A DNA stretch of 64,000 bases from Leptospira meyeri (GCF_004368965.1 NZ_SORO01000001.1:2512001-2576000), one strand, 5' to 3'; shown: positions 15,923 to 25,022, numbered from the stretch's first letter. Numbers and translations: made by a program. Notes: generated by a model not told the origin, from the sequence alone.

Positions 15923-17968
15923 ATGTCGAAAAATATTCTCGTTACAAGCGCGCTTCCCTACGCCAACGGTTCCATCCATTTGGGACATGTATTAGAAGCA
16001 GTCCAAACAGATATCTGGGTACGTTTCCAAAAGTTAGTTGGGAACAATTGTTATTTCTTTTGTGCGGATGACACGCACGGGACTCCCATCATGATTGCCG
16101 CCAAAAAAGCAGGCAAAACTCCTGAGACCATGATCGAAGAAGTGCAGAAAGAGCATTACAAAGATCTAACTTCTTTTGGAGTTTCGTATGACAACTATTA
16201 TACGACAAATTCGGATGAAAACAAAAAATTTTCTGAATCCATTTACCTCACCTTAAAGAAAAAGGGTCATATAGTTGCGAGAAACATTGAACAATCATAT
16301 TGCGAACACGACAAAATGTTTCTTCCTGACAGGTTCATCAAAGGAACTTGTCCTAAGTGTGGAGCAAAAGACCAATATGGCGATTCTTGCGAAGTATGCG
16401 GAACGAGTTATTCTCCCAAGGATTTAAAAGATTCCTATTGTTCTATCTGTGGAACAAAGCCAGTTCTCAAAGAATCCAAACATTTATTTTTTAAACTCCA
16501 AGACTTTCAAACCCAACTGCAAACCTGGATCGAAGGCGAAAGTCGATTGAACGAAGGAGCACAGAAAAAATTAAAGGAATGGTTTACCTCTGGATTGCAA
16601 GAATGGGATATCAGTCGTGACGGCCCTTACTTTGGTTTTGCAATTCCTGAAGAAGAGAATAAATACTTTTATGTTTGGTTAGATGCACCAATCGGATATA
16701 TGGCTTCAGCCATGAACTTTCTAAAGGATGAAAAGAAGTTCAACGAAATTTGGAAAGAAGGTAAAGGTGAAATTGTTCATTTTATCGGGAAAGACATTTT
16801 ATACTTTCATGGACTCTTTTGGCCAGCAATGTTAATGGGAGCCGATTACCAAACTCCCTCTCAACTCAATGTTCATGGATTTTTAACTGTCAACGGTGAG
16901 AAGATGTCCAAATCCAGAGGGACATTTATCAACGCTTCTACATTCGCAAAATATTTAGATGTCGAACACTTTAGATTTTATTTGGCCTGCCGTTTGGGTT
17001 CGGGAATGGAAGATGTGGATATTTCATTTGATGATTTTGTCTCACGAGTTAATTCCGATCTCATTGGAAATCTTGTGAACTTAGTATCCCGGGTGTCTAC
17101 CTCCATCTTAGATAAAATGGACCGCAAGTTAGGAAGTCTTTCTATAGAGGGAAATTCACTGGTTTCGGAACTTCTATCCAAAGAATCAGAAATTCGAGAA
17201 GCTTATGAATCGCGTAACTATTCTAAGGTGATGAGAGAAATTACTGGTCTTGGTGATAAAGTTAACAAATACGTAAATGATTATGCTCCTTGGAACTTAA
17301 TTAAAACAGACATAGAAAAAGCAAGAGAGGTTGTGACAACTTCGCTCAATTGTGCAAAGATTCTATTTACTTATTTGGGGCCGGTTACTCCCAAAATTGT
17401 TAATTCGGTTGCCCAGCTTTTCCAAGTAGAGAGTTTAAGTTTTTTAAATTTGAAAGAAACACTTGAGAACCAAGTTCTTGGGCCATACCAAATGTTATCA
17501 AAACGTGTAGAGGAAAAAAATATTTCACTTATGATAGAGGAAACCAAAGAAGCATTTCAAAAAGCAAATCCAGAGAAATCTAAATCGGAACCAACTAAAT
17601 CCACAACTCCGGAGGCGAGTGTTTCTACGGTTTCAGCAGAAGGGTTCATCACCATAGAAGAACTTTCAAAGGTGGAACTTCGGGTTGGGCAAATTATGGA
17701 AGCAAACCCTGTCGAAGGCGCCGACAAACTTTTGTTTGTTAAAGTTAACCTTGGAGAAAAAGGAATCAAAAATGTTTTTGCTGGCATCAAAGCAAGTTAT
17801 ACGGCAGAGGAATTAGTTGGGAAAAAAGTCGTTGTGGTCGCTAATCTAAAGCCAAGACAAATGAAATTTGGATTATCGGAAGCAATGTTACTGGCATCAG
17901 GAAAAGAAAAAACTTTATCTTTATTTGTGCCTGATCGTGACGCAAATCCAGGAGATCTTTTAAAATAG
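15923..17968 (+). CDS. metG: Methionyl-tRNA synthetase
   Basis: A full-length 681-residue enzyme that charges tRNA-Met. PYANGSIHLGHVLEA (about 12-26) is the HIGH region, the four-Cys zinc knuckles are in CPKCGAKDQYGDSCEVCG and YCSICG (about 138-175), and GEKMSKSRGTF is the KMSKS loop. The anticodon-binding helical domain follows, then a Lys/Ser/Thr-rich linker (about 550-575) and a C-terminal EMAP/Trbp111-like tRNA-binding domain (ELRVGQIMEANP to the end) that dimerises the enzyme. It is followed after four bases by a cyclase gene and likely heads that transcript. Confidence 0.97.
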   Translation: MSKNILVTSALPYANGSIHLGHVLEAVQTDIWVRFQKLVGNNCYFFCADDTHGTPIMIAAKKAGKTPETMIEEVQKEHYKDLTSFGVSYDNYYTTNSDENKKFSESIYLTLKKKGHIVARNIEQSYCEHDKMFLPDRFIKGTCPKCGAKDQYGDSCEVCGTSYSPKDLKDSYCSICGTKPVLKESKHLFFKLQDFQTQLQTWIEGESRLNEGAQKKLKEWFTSGLQEWDISRDGPYFGFAIPEEENKYFYVWLDAPIGYMASAMNFLKDEKKFNEIWKEGKGEIVHFIGKDILYFHGLFWPAMLMGADYQTPSQLNVHGFLTVNGEKMSKSRGTFINASTFAKYLDVEHFRFYLACRLGSGMEDVDISFDDFVSRVNSDLIGNLVNLVSRVSTSILDKMDRKLGSLSIEGNSLVSELLSKESEIREAYESRNYSKVMREITGLGDKVNKYVNDYAPWNLIKTDIEKAREVVTTSLNCAKILFTYLGPVTPKIVNSVAQLFQVESLSFLNLKETLENQVLGPYQMLSKRVEEKNISLMIEETKEAFQKANPEKSKSEPTKSTTPEASVSTVSAEGFITIEELSKVELRVGQIMEANPVEGADKLLFVKVNLGEKGIKNVFAGIKASYTAEELVGKKVVVVANLKPRQMKFGLSEAMLLASGKEKTLSLFVPDRDANPGDLLK

Positions 17969-17972
17969 GTTT

Positions 17973-19268
17973 ATGGCAACAAAGTCAGAACAAATCTTAA
18001 GGGAAAAGGAGATTGAAGGGATTAAGTTTAGTCTCTACGGAAAAATCTTAATCTTTTCCCTTTTGACAATAGCTACTTTCTTTGTTGCTCAAACTTTATT
18101 TGAATTACTAACGATAGCCTCTATTTCGTTAGGTTTAAATTTAGTTTTATATATTTTGTCTAAGTTTTTGAAAAAGGGAAAGTTTGTTTCCTTTGTTGGA
18201 TTATTTTGTGTTTTAATAGATTTATTCATCATCACCATTCTTCCATTTATTTGGTACAATGCGGTTGGCGGTGAGTCGCAAGTCCCAAGAACTTACTTAA
18301 TCAAAACTTATTTACACTTTATTATTGCAGCAACATTAGTCATGAACGCATTTAGCATCCAACCCATATATCCAATGATTTATGCTTTGGGTGTTGTGGT
18401 TAGCCAAGCTGGTATTTTGATCTATGCGCAACAAGATCCGCGATTTGTTAGTACTGAAAGTTTCAAAGAAGCCTTTCTTGGTCCAGCGGCTCATGTAAAT
18501 AATTATATCATGTCTATGGGAATCATCGGAGTCCTTGGATTTTTTTTGGCATATCTTACCTACCGTGTTAGGCGAACAGTGTTGGCAGCAGTTACAAACG
18601 AAATCAAGATGTCCCAGCTTTCTCGTTATTTCTCTCCAAATGTTGTCAACGAAATGGGAGAGGCAGGTGATGAATTCTTTAAGCCAGGCGGAAAGGAGTC
18701 AACGGTTGCTGTTTTATTTTGTGATATTGCCAATTTCACTCAAATCTCAGAATCCCTGGGACCTGAAAAAACCATGTCACTCCTGTCTGAATACCATAGT
18801 TTTATGTTAGATATCGTTTTTGAACATAATGGTACTCTCGATAAATTTATCGGAGATGGCATGATGGTGACTTTTGGAACTCCTCTTCCAGGGAAGGACG
18901 ATGCCACTCATGCTGTCCGAGCCGGTGTAACTATGTTACATGCTCTTTCCCTTTGGAATCAAAAAAGAGAATCAAAAGGAGAAAAGCCGATAGCCATTCG
19001 TATTGGGATTCATTATGGTCCAGTCATTGTTGGAAATGTAGGTGTGGAGAAACGCCTAGAATACACTGTCATTGGGGATACGGTTAATGCTGCCAGCCGA
19101 TTGGAATCCCTAGGAAAAGAGTTAAAACGAAACTTTCTAATCTCGAAAGAATTGTATGATCAAGTTTCTTTAGAATTTCGACAAAATTTAAAAATCAAAT
19201 CGATGGGTGCATTATCTCTTCGTGGAAAAACAAAAACGACGGAAATTTTATCTGTGGAGGCAAATTGA
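17973..19268 (+). CDS. Membrane-bound class III adenylate/guanylate cyclase
   Basis: A 431-residue protein with an N-terminal membrane domain of about six hydrophobic segments (residues 20-200) and a C-terminal cyclase catalytic domain. VLFCDIANFTQISESLG has the first metal Asp, DKFIGDGMMVTFGTP the Lys and second metal Asp, and YTVIGDTVNAASRLESLG the base-recognition Asp and the transition-state Asn/Arg pair, so all catalytic residues are present in one chain for a homodimer. Lys/Asp base residues favour ATP, giving cAMP. The ribosome site overlaps the end of metG. The HisI-like gene overlaps its stop codon. Confidence 0.88.
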   Translation: MATKSEQILREKEIEGIKFSLYGKILIFSLLTIATFFVAQTLFELLTIASISLGLNLVLYILSKFLKKGKFVSFVGLFCVLIDLFIITILPFIWYNAVGGESQVPRTYLIKTYLHFIIAATLVMNAFSIQPIYPMIYALGVVVSQAGILIYAQQDPRFVSTESFKEAFLGPAAHVNNYIMSMGIIGVLGFFLAYLTYRVRRTVLAAVTNEIKMSQLSRYFSPNVVNEMGEAGDEFFKPGGKESTVAVLFCDIANFTQISESLGPEKTMSLLSEYHSFMLDIVFEHNGTLDKFIGDGMMVTFGTPLPGKDDATHAVRAGVTMLHALSLWNQKRESKGEKPIAIRIGIHYGPVIVGNVGVEKRLEYTVIGDTVNAASRLESLGKELKRNFLISKELYDQVSLEFRQNLKIKSMGALSLRGKTKTTEILSVEAN

Positions 19269-19870
19269 TGATCCAACTTCCAAAAGAAAAAGAGATTACC
19301 ATCATATCGAAACCTTCCTTTGATTCCAATGAGGTGAGTTTACAAGTGATGAACTCCGATCTTGCACAAGATTTTGTGAATCATTTTGATTTTGATAGTA
19401 AACAATTGTTTATCGATTGTGATGAAGATGCATTATTAGAGATTGATTCTAGTCTTCAAAATTTCAGCAAACGTCTATTATGGGAATCGGGAAGTTTAAA
19501 ATTAACGGAAGAAGAGTGGGCTACGTTTCAAAATACGATTCCTGCTATATCTCCATTTCTTGCACAAGACAAATCAGGTAAGGATTTGATGTTGGCTTGG
19601 GGAAAAAAAGAAAGCCTTTTGTCTGCCGTAACAACAGGACTTGGAACTTATTATAGTCGCTCTAGAAAAGGAAAGTGGGTGAAAGGGGAAGAGTCGGGAC
19701 ATCTTCAGAACCTTTTCTCAATTTATGTACATTCTAACCCTTTTTTTGTACAGTACGTAACTAGCCAAATTGGTGCTGCATGTCATACAGGATATTATTC
19801 TTGTTTTTTTCGAGAGCTTGGCCCGAATGATTCTGTTTCGTTCGTCTATTCTAATAAAGTCGGAGAATGA
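19268..19870 (+). CDS. HisI-like protein lacking the DxDxD metal motif
   Basis: A 200-residue protein whose C-terminal 100 residues match phosphoribosyl-AMP cyclohydrolase: LMLAWGKKESLLSAVTTGLG, YYSRSRKGKWVKGEESGH, IGAACHTGYYSCFF. In true HisI the stretch before the ACHTG block carries DCDxD, which binds metal. Here the aligned residues read HSNPF, so three Asp and one Cys zinc ligand are missing. A sequence DCDEDALLEID occurs instead near residues 50-60 in an unrelated N-terminal half. Classic histidine-pathway activity is therefore doubtful. The ATG at 19268 has GGAGG seven bases upstream and overlaps the cyclase stop. Confidence 0.75.
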   Translation: MIQLPKEKEITIISKPSFDSNEVSLQVMNSDLAQDFVNHFDFDSKQLFIDCDEDALLEIDSSLQNFSKRLLWESGSLKLTEEEWATFQNTIPAISPFLAQDKSGKDLMLAWGKKESLLSAVTTGLGTYYSRSRKGKWVKGEESGHLQNLFSIYVHSNPFFVQYVTSQIGAACHTGYYSCFFRELGPNDSVSFVYSNKVGE

Positions 19871-20229
19871 TTTTGAATCGTATTGCCTTAATTGTATTAG
19901 TTCTTGTTTGTCTTGTTTTTATCGTTTATAAATTAAGATCCACATTAGGAGTGGATCAGTCTCAGTTGAAAGAAAAAATTGATGCTGGAGCTTTGGTTGT
20001 TGATGTGAGAACAGTTGCTGAGTTTCAATCTGGTCATTTTCCTGGTGCGATCAATATTCCTGTAGACCAGGTCTCGAAACGATTGGATGAATTCGGTGAT
20101 AAAAAGAGATCCATCATTGTATATTGCGCATCAGGTGGTAGGAGCGGGAGTGCCAAATCCTTTTTGGAATCAATCGGATACTCTGACGTAACGAACGCTG
20201 GTGGACTTTCTAATATGCCCAATCCGTAA
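19867..20229 (+). CDS. Membrane-anchored rhodanese-domain protein
   Basis: A 120-residue protein with an N-terminal hydrophobic anchor (residues 4-20) followed by a single rhodanese domain. VVDVRTVAEFQSGHFPGAINIP (about 39-60) is the CH2A-type motif, and YCASGGRSGSA holds the active-site Cys in a six-residue loop. Rhodaneses transfer sulfane sulfur or act as sulfur carriers. The anchor would place this domain at the inner membrane. The start overlaps the end of the HisI-like gene by ATGA, showing translational coupling. It is the last gene of the metG-cyclase run and is followed by a hairpin. Confidence 0.88.
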   Translation: MILNRIALIVLVLVCLVFIVYKLRSTLGVDQSQLKEKIDAGALVVDVRTVAEFQSGHFPGAINIPVDQVSKRLDEFGDKKRSIIVYCASGGRSGSAKSFLESIGYSDVTNAGGLSNMPNP

Positions 20230-20240
20230 GAGCAAAAAAT

Positions 20241-20288
20241 ATAGGGAAACAATTTGGATTTATAAAAAAACAAAATTGTATTCCCTAT
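20241..20288. terminator. Hairpin between convergent rhodanese and NTF2-like genes
   Basis: Arms ATAGGGAAACAATTT (20241-20255) and AAATTGTATTCCCTAT (20273-20288) pair over 15 positions with one bulged A. The location between two converging genes fits a shared terminator. Confidence 0.7.
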
Positions 20289-20302
20289 TGGCAACTAACA
20301 AA

Positions 20303-20776
20303 CTACATACGTTTTCGTTTCATATACAATTGTAATCCAGTGACTGCTTCTTTGCGTACCTTGTTTCCAAGTGCAGGCCACCAACCGAGGAAATATCCAA
20401 CAGGACCCATTGCCATCCCGAGCCATTTCCACATCGAAAAATGATCCTTGTGAGTGAATATCTTTCCATCTTTAAACGTAAAGTTTGCATGGATTTTGTT
20501 TTGAACCAATCTACCTGTTTTGCTAAAACTATAGTCAGCTTCCCAGTTTGCAGAACCTTTGGCCTCGTCCGCTTTAATATTCGAAAATCGAATCGTTAAG
20601 TTTTGACTTCTTTCCAGTAACATCAGCCACATGGCACCTGCTTCTTTCCCTTTTAAATGACCAAAGGCAGGATCTTGGAATTCAATTTCGGGATGGTAAA
20701 GGGAAACCATAGTTTGGCCGTCTTTGTTTTGGAAAGCTGTGTAAAACTTTTGAATTAACTCTTCATTTGCATGCAT
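20303..20776 (-). CDS. NTF2-like (SnoaL/ketosteroid isomerase-type) protein
   Basis: A 157-residue soluble protein with the cone-shaped NTF2-like fold: NEELIQKFYTAFQNKDGQTM at the N-terminus, YHPEIEFQDPAFGHLKGKEA, then alternating strands and the HKDHFSMWKWLG block. Members are enzymes or ligand-binding proteins, and no catalytic set is clear. The C-terminus (about 119-150) is more hydrophobic (GMAMGPVGYFLGWWPALG) and ends in basic residues, so it may touch membranes. Its start is 51 bases from that of the divergent SRPBCC gene. Confidence 0.8.
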   Translation of the reverse strand: MHANEELIQKFYTAFQNKDGQTMVSLYHPEIEFQDPAFGHLKGKEAGAMWLMLLERSQNLTIRFSNIKADEAKGSANWEADYSFSKTGRLVQNKIHANFTFKDGKIFTHKDHFSMWKWLGMAMGPVGYFLGWWPALGNKVRKEAVTGLQLYMKRKRM

Positions 20777-20827
20777 TGTGGAAAAGATTATGATTGATCA
20801 ATCCAAGACTTAGCAAGAAAAAAAGTT

Positions 20828-21349
20828 ATGAAACGAATTGTTCTCTTTGCTTTCGGAACCAGTTTTTTACTCATTGGACTCGTAGTTCTTTTTTTAGCAG
20901 TCGGTTACTTCCAAGATCCTAAATTCCATGCAGAAACAAGCGAATGGTTGAAAGCTGAGCCAGAAGACATTTGGGCTTACATTACGGATGTAAATGATCT
21001 TCCCAATCGCAGAAAGGAAGTGGTCGCAATCAAAATTTTAGAAACCAGGCCCAATGGTATGATCCAAAAATGGGAAGAAACACCGGATATGGGTGGATAT
21101 ATGATTTTTGAACTTCGCGAATCCATTCCCAATAAACTTTGGAAAATTGAACTGACGGACGCTAGTTTTAAAATGCGTGGGTCTTGGACTTACTCTTTAG
21201 AAAGAAAAATCCCAGGAACAGTTGTGACAATTTCTGAAGACTCTGAAATCACAAGTGTTCCTGTGAGAGGGGCATATTTCCTTGCCGGAAGGGATGCTAC
21301 TCTCCAAAAAGAGATGGAACTCATTCGCAACCGGTTTAGCGGGCGTTAG
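20828..21349 (+). CDS. SRPBCC-family protein with an N-terminal membrane anchor
   Basis: A 173-residue protein. Residues 5-27 are a hydrophobic segment (signal anchor or uncleaved signal peptide), then a Bet v 1-like fold: ETSEWLKAEPEDIWAYITDV, NRRKEVVAIKILETRP and a terminal helix LQKEMELIRNRF. The fold makes a hydrophobic pocket, and its ligand cannot be predicted. It is predicted to face the periplasm. There is no recognisable strong ribosome site. It converges on the GAF/hydrolase gene with only 13 bases between. Confidence 0.75.
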   Translation: MKRIVLFAFGTSFLLIGLVVLFLAVGYFQDPKFHAETSEWLKAEPEDIWAYITDVNDLPNRRKEVVAIKILETRPNGMIQKWEETPDMGGYMIFELRESIPNKLWKIELTDASFKMRGSWTYSLERKIPGTVVTISEDSEITSVPVRGAYFLAGRDATLQKEMELIRNRFSGR

Positions 21350-21362
21350 GGGATATACGGGA

Positions 21363-23240
21363 TTATTTTAATCCCTGAATCCATTCATCGATCCCTTTAC
21401 AAATTTTTCTAACCGTTTCTCCATGAAAGATAATTCCAAGGTGACCTTGTTCATAATAAGTGATCACCTTGTTTTCTGATTTGAGATCTTTTAATTCAGT
21501 TAATGTTTCTTCAGGAACAATTTTATCAACCGTACCTACCACACTGTAAATTGGCATATTAAAATTATTTAGAAAGTTCTCTGTATAATTGATACGGCCA
21601 TCGTTTGACCAGAAACTTCTTTCGTTGGAGATTTGGCTTTGGAAAAACTGCATAATCACAGAAACGGATTCTTCGCAAAACACATCTTCCATGAGGAAAT
21701 ACCATTCTGGTGGAGTGATTTCTTTATAGCCCACAAAGTCTTTGATCGTCAAAACTTTGGTTCCAATGTTATAACTAAAACTTCTTAAACTGGAATGTAG
21801 GTTCAAAATGAGTTTAAAGAATTTTTTTAAGTCAATGGTCTGGATTGTGGCTTGCATTGAAAAACTAGCCATACTCAAAATCATATCGGAAATCATTTTA
21901 TGCGGGAGCATACTAAAGCCACGTTTCAATGTATCAAGTCCAATGAAATTGGATTTTAAACTAATATAGTTCGGCGAAGTGATGGACACAATCCCAGCAA
22001 TGTATTCTTCCGGTTTTGGCAAATTGAATTCTTCTTTCAGTTCTTTAATTTTTTCGTAAGAAGATACATAAAACCGAGGAATCATTCCCCCCATACTGTG
22101 ACCAAGAACCACTGTCCTTTCACTTGGGTAATGCCAACGAATCCAACGTAAGATTTCCGGAAAGTCATCCTGGATATAATTATCAACAGTCCAGCCTTCT
22201 TTTTTTCCATGTTTAGGCATGGTTTGTCTGGATCTACCCCTCATATCCATTAGAAAAACACGATATCCATATTTGAGGGCAAGTTCTTTTGCCAGTTTAT
22301 CCATAACGGAACGTCTGCAAAAAAAACCAGGAATGAGCAAAATATTTTTTCCCGTATTGTTTAGTTTTTCTGGTGTAAAACTTTTTAAAGATACCGCATA
22401 ACCATCAGTAGTCGGAATGATAAAGGATGCGTCCATCCTATATTCAATGTTATACTGATGCGATTTGAAAATAATTGAAGTGACCGGCTCTTTTTGGTCT
22501 TTTGTCGTTGTGTAAAACAAGTTTCTTGAGTTTGAAACTGTATCAGCTTTTTCAATATTTTTTTGGGCAATGTAATGGTCATTTCCTGATTCCATTTCCT
22601 TTGCGACAACAAACTCAATTACATCAAACAAGGAATAAAGTTGGAGTGTGAGTGGACGAATTTTATCTTCAGGAATAGGATCTTTCGTTATCCCCCAGAG
22701 GATACCGATCGGATTTTCGTTCACAAAGAGAGGAATTCCGATGGCATGGTTCATCGTTTCAGAAAGTAATACTTTTTTCTCAGGGTGAATTTCTTCTTCT
22801 TTGAGATTGATAAAAGTAACTTCAGGCCTTAAACCCTTGTTAAAATCAATAATGGACTTTCGTATAAAGCCTGCAGATTCATTGCGAGGGTCAGCCAAAT
22901 GGATGGGTCTGGATTTTTTGATGTATTCTTCAATTCCGGGAATTTTTCTGCGCTCAGCAATTTCTTTGAGTTTGAAGTGTGTGGCGGTGGCCACAATTTT
23001 CATTTCATCTTGGTCAATGACTTCAAAAATGGAAAAGTTAAAAATGGGATCATCGTTGAAGTCAACTAAGGAAACCATTTTATTTGCGAAGGATTGCCAA
23101 ATATTTTCCAAAAATTGGAAAGTAGTTTTGGGCACCGGAAAAATGTAAATTTTGTCCGGGTTTACCATAAGACTTTTATTGCTGTCTCTGGTGGAAATTT
23201 TGATCAAACGATCTTCCAACGAATTTTCTTCAAGTGCCAT
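21363..23240 (-). CDS. GAF-like plus alpha/beta hydrolase fusion
   Basis: A 625-residue soluble protein. The N-terminal 200 residues look like a GAF-type sensory domain (AIGIPLFVNENPIGILWGI is the typical late GAF strand pair). The second half (about 295-625) is an alpha/beta hydrolase: ILLIPGFFCRRS supplies the oxyanion region, VLGHSMGGMI (about 382-391) the nucleophile Ser, IYSVVGTVDKIVP the Asp, and QGHLGIIF the catalytic His. Lipase or esterase activity is plausible. AAGGA lies upstream of the ATG, which supports the start. A sensory domain fused to a hydrolase suggests that activity is controlled by a small ligand. Confidence 0.75.
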   Translation of the reverse strand: MALEENSLEDRLIKISTRDSNKSLMVNPDKIYIFPVPKTTFQFLENIWQSFANKMVSLVDFNDDPIFNFSIFEVIDQDEMKIVATATHFKLKEIAERRKIPGIEEYIKKSRPIHLADPRNESAGFIRKSIIDFNKGLRPEVTFINLKEEEIHPEKKVLLSETMNHAIGIPLFVNENPIGILWGITKDPIPEDKIRPLTLQLYSLFDVIEFVVAKEMESGNDHYIAQKNIEKADTVSNSRNLFYTTTKDQKEPVTSIIFKSHQYNIEYRMDASFIIPTTDGYAVSLKSFTPEKLNNTGKNILLIPGFFCRRSVMDKLAKELALKYGYRVFLMDMRGRSRQTMPKHGKKEGWTVDNYIQDDFPEILRWIRWHYPSERTVVLGHSMGGMIPRFYVSSYEKIKELKEEFNLPKPEEYIAGIVSITSPNYISLKSNFIGLDTLKRGFSMLPHKMISDMILSMASFSMQATIQTIDLKKFFKLILNLHSSLRSFSYNIGTKVLTIKDFVGYKEITPPEWYFLMEDVFCEESVSVIMQFFQSQISNERSFWSNDGRINYTENFLNNFNMPIYSVVGTVDKIVPEETLTELKDLKSENKVITYYEQGHLGIIFHGETVRKICKGIDEWIQGLK

Positions 23241-23332
23241 TTAGCATCCTTTCTATTTATCAGGCAATACGGGTGCGCTATAACTCTATTTTCGACTTTT
23301 CATATGCCTGTGAACTAAAAAATAAAGCTAAT

Positions 23333-24256
23333 ATGCAACAATCTGATTTCGAATCCATTTCAAGAGTTTCCGTTCCCGAATTAGACACCATTCTAGGTAA
23401 ACCATTCCCGATTCTGGACGATGGCTTTGTTCGGCTTGTTGATTACATGGGCTCAGATGAATCGATCGTTCAGGCAGCACGCGTTTCGTACGGAAAAGGA
23501 ACAAAAAAAGTAAATGAAGACCGTGGACTCATTCGGTATTTGATGCGCCATCGTCACAGCACTCCATTCGAAATGTGCGAACTAAAGCTACATGTTCGAG
23601 TTCCAATGGACACTTGGCGGCAATGGATTCGCCACCGTATGGCAAATGTCAATGAATACTCTACGCGTTACTCCGTAGCCATTGACTCGGCTCAAACAAC
23701 TTTGCCTGGAGAATGGAGAGTCCAATCCATTGGAAACAAACAAGGTAGTGATGGATATTTAGAATCATCCAAGGGCGACCACCTAACAAAAAGAGAAACG
23801 GAATTCCAAAAGTTCGCTACTGATATATATAATGAAAGATTAGAAATGGGAGTTGCTCGTGAACAGGCAAGAAAGGATCTTCCTCTTGCAACTTATACAG
23901 AGGCATATTGGAAAATAGACCTTCACAATTTACTTCATTTTTTGGCTCTCCGGATGGACGATCATGCGCAGCTAGAAATTCGTCTCTTTGCAAAAACCAT
24001 TGGTGAACAGATTGTGAAAAAATGGGTTCCAAATGCTTGGGAAGCATTTGTCGACTACCGTCTAAGTGCGTTGAACCTAACCAAATACGATACACAAATC
24101 ATCCAAGCGTTGAATGCCTCTGGTAAAGAAGGGGCCAAACAAAAGGCAATCGAACTAGGGTTGTTAGATGAACAAGGTTCCACCGCTAAAAAGAGCCGTG
24201 AACGTGAGGAATTGGAGTACAAATTAAAAGATATGGGTTTTGCTATTCCTTGGTAA
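23333..24256 (+). CDS. thyX: FAD-dependent thymidylate synthase ThyX
   Basis: A 307-residue ThyX, which makes dTMP from dUMP using FAD, NADPH and methylenetetrahydrofolate. The first motif LMRHRHSTPFEMCELKLHV and the signature RQWIRHRMANVNEYSTRYS (RHRxxNxNExSxR) are intact, and EQARKDLPLATYTEAYWKID is the conserved later block with the catalytic region. I chose the ATG at 23333 because residues from an upstream ATG at 23234 are not ThyX-like and would overlap the divergent hydrolase gene. Only one thymidylate synthase is seen here, as expected for organisms that use ThyX. Confidence 0.95.
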   Translation: MQQSDFESISRVSVPELDTILGKPFPILDDGFVRLVDYMGSDESIVQAARVSYGKGTKKVNEDRGLIRYLMRHRHSTPFEMCELKLHVRVPMDTWRQWIRHRMANVNEYSTRYSVAIDSAQTTLPGEWRVQSIGNKQGSDGYLESSKGDHLTKRETEFQKFATDIYNERLEMGVAREQARKDLPLATYTEAYWKIDLHNLLHFLALRMDDHAQLEIRLFAKTIGEQIVKKWVPNAWEAFVDYRLSALNLTKYDTQIIQALNASGKEGAKQKAIELGLLDEQGSTAKKSREREELEYKLKDMGFAIPW

Positions 24257-24289
24257 AACTTTATCGTTGTAAATTTATTGATAAAATTG

Positions 24290-24308
24290 ATTGATAAATT
24301 CTATCAAT
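24290..24308. promoter_or_regulatory. Inverted repeat upstream of the FecR-domain gene
   Basis: ATTGATA (24290-24296) and TATCAAT (24302-24308) form a 7+7 inverted repeat with a 5-base spacer, 19 bases before the preferred start of the FecR-domain gene. A related ATTGATA copy occurs just before it. It could be an operator or a leader hairpin. There is no independent support. Confidence 0.3.
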
Positions 24309-24326
24309 ATGGTTGTTAGAAGGATT

Positions 24327-25022
24327 ATGAGCCTCAGAATCCTTCTAACCCTTTTTTCCATCCTCCTAACCAGCATTTCCCTTTCTGCGGAAGAATTTGC
24401 AGTTGCAACGTTTACCCGTGGTAAGGTGAGTTTTCTCTCTTCCTCTGACTCCTCGAAACTTTGGAAAACTCTCAAAGTCAATGACATCCTCAAGCCAGGG
24501 GACCGAATCAAAACAGGCAATGGATCCAAAGTCGATTTTTTATTTAAGGAAACTGAAATTCGAATCCAGCCAAACACTGATTTTACGCTGAAAGAATGGA
24601 ATACGGAAAATAAAATTGCAAAAGCCTATGTAGAAAAAGGCGCAGCTTGGTTTCGAGTTAGTAATTTTAAAAAAGGAAATTTTGAAGTTTCAACACCTAC
24701 TACCACTGCTGGTGTTCGTGGAACCGCATTTGGTGTGTTTTACGAAGAAAAAGAAAAAAAAGGATACACTTGTGTTTGTGAAGGACTTGTAAACATCAAT
24801 GGATCTGAATTTTCTAAAGGAACAGGCGGTGCTGTCAAATTAGGTGCCACTGAGTTGGAAAAAAATGATTACAAAGAACTAATCACAAAAGACGGTGCTA
24901 CCATTAAGTTCAAAGAAAAACGAAAAGACAACCCTATGTTGTCCAGATGCCTGCCTTGCCATAAACCAGTAGGTTGGGAAGACAATAGTTTTACACCGGA
25001 CGAAACTTACGGTAAAAAGTGA
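24327..25022 (+). CDS. FecR-domain exported protein with C-terminal CxxCH
   Basis: A 231-residue exported protein. Residues 1-20 form a signal peptide (likely cut after LSA), then a FecR domain: VATFTRGKVSFL, LKPGDRIKTGNGSKVDF, IRIQPNTDFTL, VSTPTTTAGVRGTAFGV, the usual SLH/FecR beta-roll pattern. Near the C-terminus CLPCHKPVGW holds a CxxCH motif, the covalent heme-attachment signature of c-type cytochromes. Such a motif is unusual in FecR proteins. The start at 24327 is preceded closely by AGAAGG. An ATG at 24309 is an alternative. Its stop overlaps the start of the barrel gene (GTGA), so the two are translationally coupled. Confidence 0.75.
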   Translation: MSLRILLTLFSILLTSISLSAEEFAVATFTRGKVSFLSSSDSSKLWKTLKVNDILKPGDRIKTGNGSKVDFLFKETEIRIQPNTDFTLKEWNTENKIAKAYVEKGAAWFRVSNFKKGNFEVSTPTTTAGVRGTAFGVFYEEKEKKGYTCVCEGLVNINGSEFSKGTGGAVKLGATELEKNDYKELITKDGATIKFKEKRKDNPMLSRCLPCHKPVGWEDNSFTPDETYGKK

